10,246 bases of DNA. Source: Periconia sp. R9002 (taxonomy: Eukaryota; Ascomycota; Dothideomycetes; Pleosporales; Periconiaceae). Under the pieces are notes generated by a model. It ran no database searches and had not been told where the DNA came from. It saw nothing but the letters and a program-made list of their open reading frames with translations. The position numbers and the translations under genes are program-made. This document shows positions 8,873 to 10,246 of the stretch, piece by piece; the stretch's first letter is position 1, and each line of letters opens with the position of its first letter. The stretch covers positions 1 through 10,246 of the forward strand of contig JAMAHW010000258.1 of assembly GCA_023627715.1 (NCBI GenBank), in the 5' to 3' direction.

Positions 8873-9433
8873 TTACTACGAATAAAAAACTAAGTTACCT
8901 TTAGTAGAAGCTACCTTATTTTTAGGCTAAAAAATGGACTAGTTAATTACCTCCGCCTTAGTAGGAGCTTCTAGATTTACTACTACTAGATCCTAATTTA
9001 TTACTTCTAACGCCTCTAATTTTTCTAATTCCTCTATATCCTCTACGCTACTATTAAATATCTTCTATTTACGCTCTTTTAGGAATTTCCTTTATTTACG
9101 AAGCCTTAACAACTTCGCATAATAAGCGTAGATATAAAAGTTAACTATATCTAAAGCTACTAGATTAGCCTCTAACGACGCCTTAGTAGTTTATTCCTTA
9201 GACTTAAGCTTAGTAAGCTCGCAATTAATTTTTAAGAAATCTAGCAACGGAATTTTACAAGGGACGTAGTTAACGCTAGCTACGTAATATTAACTACACT
9301 TCTTTAATAATAATAATATCTTACACCCTAGCTTTTGTTTATAATAATAAGTATAAGCGACTATAATAAAAATACTCTTAGAATTAATGCAATTACCGTA
9401 GAGATGACGGTGAATAGTACTATAGGAAAGCAT
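8873..9433 (-). pseudogene. Antisense ORF of copy A: Zn2Cys6-like cluster plus coiled coil
   Basis: On the minus strand a frame runs from ATG at 9433 to paired TAG TAA at 8878..8873. It has seven internal TAA/TAG codons, most of them fitting Gln. Codons 27 to 56 read Y-x2-Y-x6-C-x8-C-x2-Y-x6-Y; reversing TGT/TGC to TAT/TAC gives C-x2-C-x6-C-x8-C-x2-C-x6-C, the spacing of a fungal Zn(II)2Cys6 cluster. Then come IPLLDF, a Lys/Glu-rich part, KLLRLRKQRKFLKERKQK near 9100 and a Glu/Leu stretch (EDIEELEKLEALE), which should be helical. I recall similar Cys-pair plus helix proteins among fungal hypothetical proteins but cannot name a family. It runs tail-to-tail into pol. The start is uncertain, since the in-frame upstream TAA may also be decayed. 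Its function is unknown; DNA or RNA binding is an inference. Confidence 0.6.
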
Positions 9434-9460
9434 TAGTACAGCTTATAAGGATATAAGCGT

Positions 9461-9476
9461 AAGAAAGGGAGGATAG
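9461..9476 (+). promoter_or_regulatory. Polypurine tract
   Basis: AAGAAAGGGAGGATAG abuts the 3' LTR start at 9477. It has 15 purines in 16 bases, in an otherwise pyrimidine-mixed AT-rich region. Position and make-up fit the RNase H-resistant primer for plus-strand DNA synthesis. Confidence 0.82.
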
Positions 9477-9869
9477 TGTTATAAACCTAAAAGTAGGAGT
9501 TATAGCGTTTAAGAATAATAGGGCATTAACGCACTATAAGCCCCTTATTACTACTAGCTAAGCTACTAGTCTAGTAGTTACGCGACTAGCACGTAACGTC
9601 CTAAAGATTCTAGAAATCTTAGAGGAATATATGTTTTAGCATCTATAGGACATATAGGAATTATAGGATAACTATAGTATATAGATGAGTATAATGCTCC
9701 CCTTAGAACATTATAATTAACCTAAGTTTATAGATATAATCTACTTTTGGTTTACTCTACAGACTTACTCTCTATATCTACTTTACTTATACTCTTTAAA
9801 TAAACCTCTAAGGTACTAGTCTAACATTAGTTTGCAATATAACGATCCCTCTACTAGCTATCTTTAACA
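9477..9869 (+). repeat. 3' LTR of copy A (393 bp)
   Basis: The 3' LTR is the direct repeat of 3098..3490. It keeps the canonical terminal bases TGTTA at 9477..9481 and TAACA at 9865..9869. It directly follows the polypurine tract and is followed by CTTAT. Of the 18 differences between the LTRs, roughly 8 look derived here and 10 in the 5' LTR, judged by RIP direction (C to T or G to A). Each LTR was therefore mutated independently after insertion. Confidence 0.95.
9563..9597. repeat. Tandem hairpin palindromes in the 3' LTR
   Basis: This is an identical copy of the paired palindromes at 3184..3218, with the same 7-bp and 6-bp arms. None of the 18 LTR differences falls inside it. Confidence 0.55.
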
Positions 9870-9874
9870 CTTAT
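9870..9874. repeat. Target site duplication, right copy (CTTAT)
   Basis: CTTAT follows the last base of the 3' LTR (TAACA) and equals 3093..3097. Beyond it the sequence is copy B gag on the minus strand. Confidence 0.93.
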
Positions 9875-10169
9875 CCTAGTCTTTAAATATATATATATTA
9901 TTAGGGTTCTTAATATTACTATCTATATAGCGTTAGATATAAGGTAAAACCTATTTAAAGGCTTTATCTCTTATTAAAGTAGTAATAAGTATTACTTTAT
10001 TAGCTTCTATAATATAGTTATTTATATAGAAGTAGAGATTATATTAGAGTAGCTAATCTTTTAGCTCTTTTTAGTTTCTATAGTAGAGCGGAAGTTTCTT
10101 AACGTTACTATATTAACTAAAGTCTTAATTAGAAGTAAGAGTTTAAGTATTTATATCTATATTACTTAT
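9875..10169 (-). pseudogene. gag: gag of copy B, N-terminal segment
   Basis: Gag starts at ATA 10169..10167 (probably ATG before RIP), 20 bases inside the LTR end just as in copy A, and follows A codon for codon through the N-terminal region. It stops at the copy A insertion and resumes at 3097 on the minus strand. Several TAA/TAG replace Gln and Trp codons. It cannot be translated as a whole. Confidence 0.82.
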
Positions 10170-10188
10170 ATTAAAATAGTAATTAAAA

Positions 10189-10246
10189 TATTAAAGATAG
10201 GCTAGTAGAGGGATTATTATATTATAAACTAATATTAGACTAGTAC
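10189..10246 (-). repeat. Partial 5' LTR of copy B (inner end)
   Basis: These 58 bases are the reverse complement of copy A 3434..3490 with one extra base (GCCTATC against GCTATC). The inner LTR boundary reads TAATA on the minus strand, a RIP form of TAACA. The window cuts it on the right. Confidence 0.88.

Larger units (their letters stand above)
4715..9010 (+). pseudogene. pol: pol of copy A (PR-RT-RH-IN-chromodomain), broken by RIP stops
   Basis: Pol would mature the particle, copy RNA to DNA and integrate it. The frame shows no net shift over 1432 codons, although dozens of TAA/TAG interrupt it. Order: an N-terminal Gln/Leu-rich extension (4715..5476), protease (5477..5755), RT (6074..6755), connection and RNase H (6820..7375), integrase H2C2 (7535..7660), core (7730..8110), GPY/F (8378..8560), chromodomain (8615..8770), and a tail. 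Active-site losses include protease DSG to DLE, RT YLDD to YLDN, and integrase second Asp to Asn. ATG at 4715 overlaps the gag stop, but copy B has GTA there, so the ancestral start or frameshift site is unsettled. The 3' end is uncertain too: TAA at 9008 or an earlier in-frame stop such as 8972. The tail overlaps the antisense frame. Confidence 0.9.
3098..9869 (+). mobile_element. Full-length, RIP-degraded Ty3/gypsy chromovirus LTR retrotransposon (copy A)
   Basis: This 6772-bp unit starts and ends with near-identical 393-bp LTRs and is flanked by the direct repeat CTTAT at 3093..3097 and 9870..9874, so both ends are intact insertion ends. The LTR termini were TGTTA...TAACA: the 3' LTR still shows both, while the 5' LTR reads TATTA...TAATA after RIP-type changes. 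The order gag, protease, RT, RNase H, integrase, chromodomain is that of Ty3/gypsy chromoviruses. A third frame lies antisense before the 3' LTR. Gag and pol each hold one frame with no net frameshift, and the damage is almost all transitions. The element lies in opposite orientation inside gag of an older copy of the same family. All its proteins are broken by stops, so it is non-autonomous and presumably silent. Confidence 0.95.
9870..10246 (-). mobile_element. Copy B, upstream part (LTR end, leader, gag start)
   Basis: The reverse complement matches copy A 3434..3809: the last 58 bases of the LTR, the 19-base leader and the first third of gag. Its gag continues directly into 3097 and leftward once copy A and one CTTAT are removed. 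I find no CpA or TpG in 9875..10246, although CpG sites remain. The rest of this LTR lies beyond the window. Confidence 0.92.

Noticed and set aside
9011..9460. env-like gene before the 3' LTR
   Set aside because: The plus strand has no signal peptide, membrane helix or continuous frame here; the coding pattern is on the minus strand.
9892..9902. ATATATAT tract as a microsatellite of note
   Set aside because: It is short and corresponds to the GTATATATATTT stretch of gag in copy A (about 3783); RIP of TpG to TpA explains it.
1..10246. Organellar, plasmid or AT-rich bacterial DNA
   Set aside because: Base bias comes from directional transitions in retrotransposon frames with CpG kept. There are no bacterial genes, ribosome-binding sites, rRNA, tRNA or CRISPR repeats.

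Overview
The window is a nest of two degenerate LTR retrotransposons of one Ty3/gypsy chromovirus family, with no host gene visible. It most likely comes from an AT-rich, repeat-induced point mutation (RIP) block of a filamentous ascomycete. CpA and TpG are almost absent and TpA is everywhere, while CpG survives. Stop codons inside the old reading frames are nearly all TAA/TAG at places where Gln or Trp is expected. Key residues are changed only by C-to-T or G-to-A (Cys to Tyr, Asp to Asn, His to Tyr, Gly to Arg or Glu). The species cannot be named from this sequence.

Copy A (3098..9869, + strand) is structurally complete. It has 393-bp LTRs at 3098..3490 and 9477..9869, a 5-bp target duplication CTTAT on both sides, a gag frame (3510..4718) with a decayed CCHC knuckle, and a pol frame (4715..9010) with protease, reverse transcriptase, RNase H, integrase (H2C2, DDE core, GPY/F) and C-terminal chromodomain. 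A polypurine tract sits against the 3' LTR. Neither gag nor pol could make a working protein.

Between the chromodomain and the 3' LTR, copy A carries a third decayed reading frame on the opposite strand (9433 down to 8873). Read through RIP-type stops, it shows C-x2-C-x6-C-x8-C-x2-C-x6-C spacing, with four of the six Cys now Tyr, followed by a charged, leucine-rich helical region. The spacing matches a fungal Zn(II)2Cys6 cluster, and this is the least expected content of the window.

Copy B (- strand) is the older host of copy A. Its LTR end and gag start lie at 9875..10246, and its gag remainder, pol N-terminus, protease and RT lie at 3097 down to 1. If A and one CTTAT are taken out, B reads on without a break inside gag. 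B has lost still more CpA/TpG than A and runs off both window edges.

Layout: 1..2181 B pol (-); 2178..3097 B gag C-terminal part (-); 3098..3490 A 5' LTR; 3510..4718 A gag; 4715..9010 A pol; 8873..9433 A antisense frame (-); 9461..9476 polypurine tract; 9477..9869 A 3' LTR; 9875..10169 B gag N-terminal part (-); 10189..10246 B LTR end.
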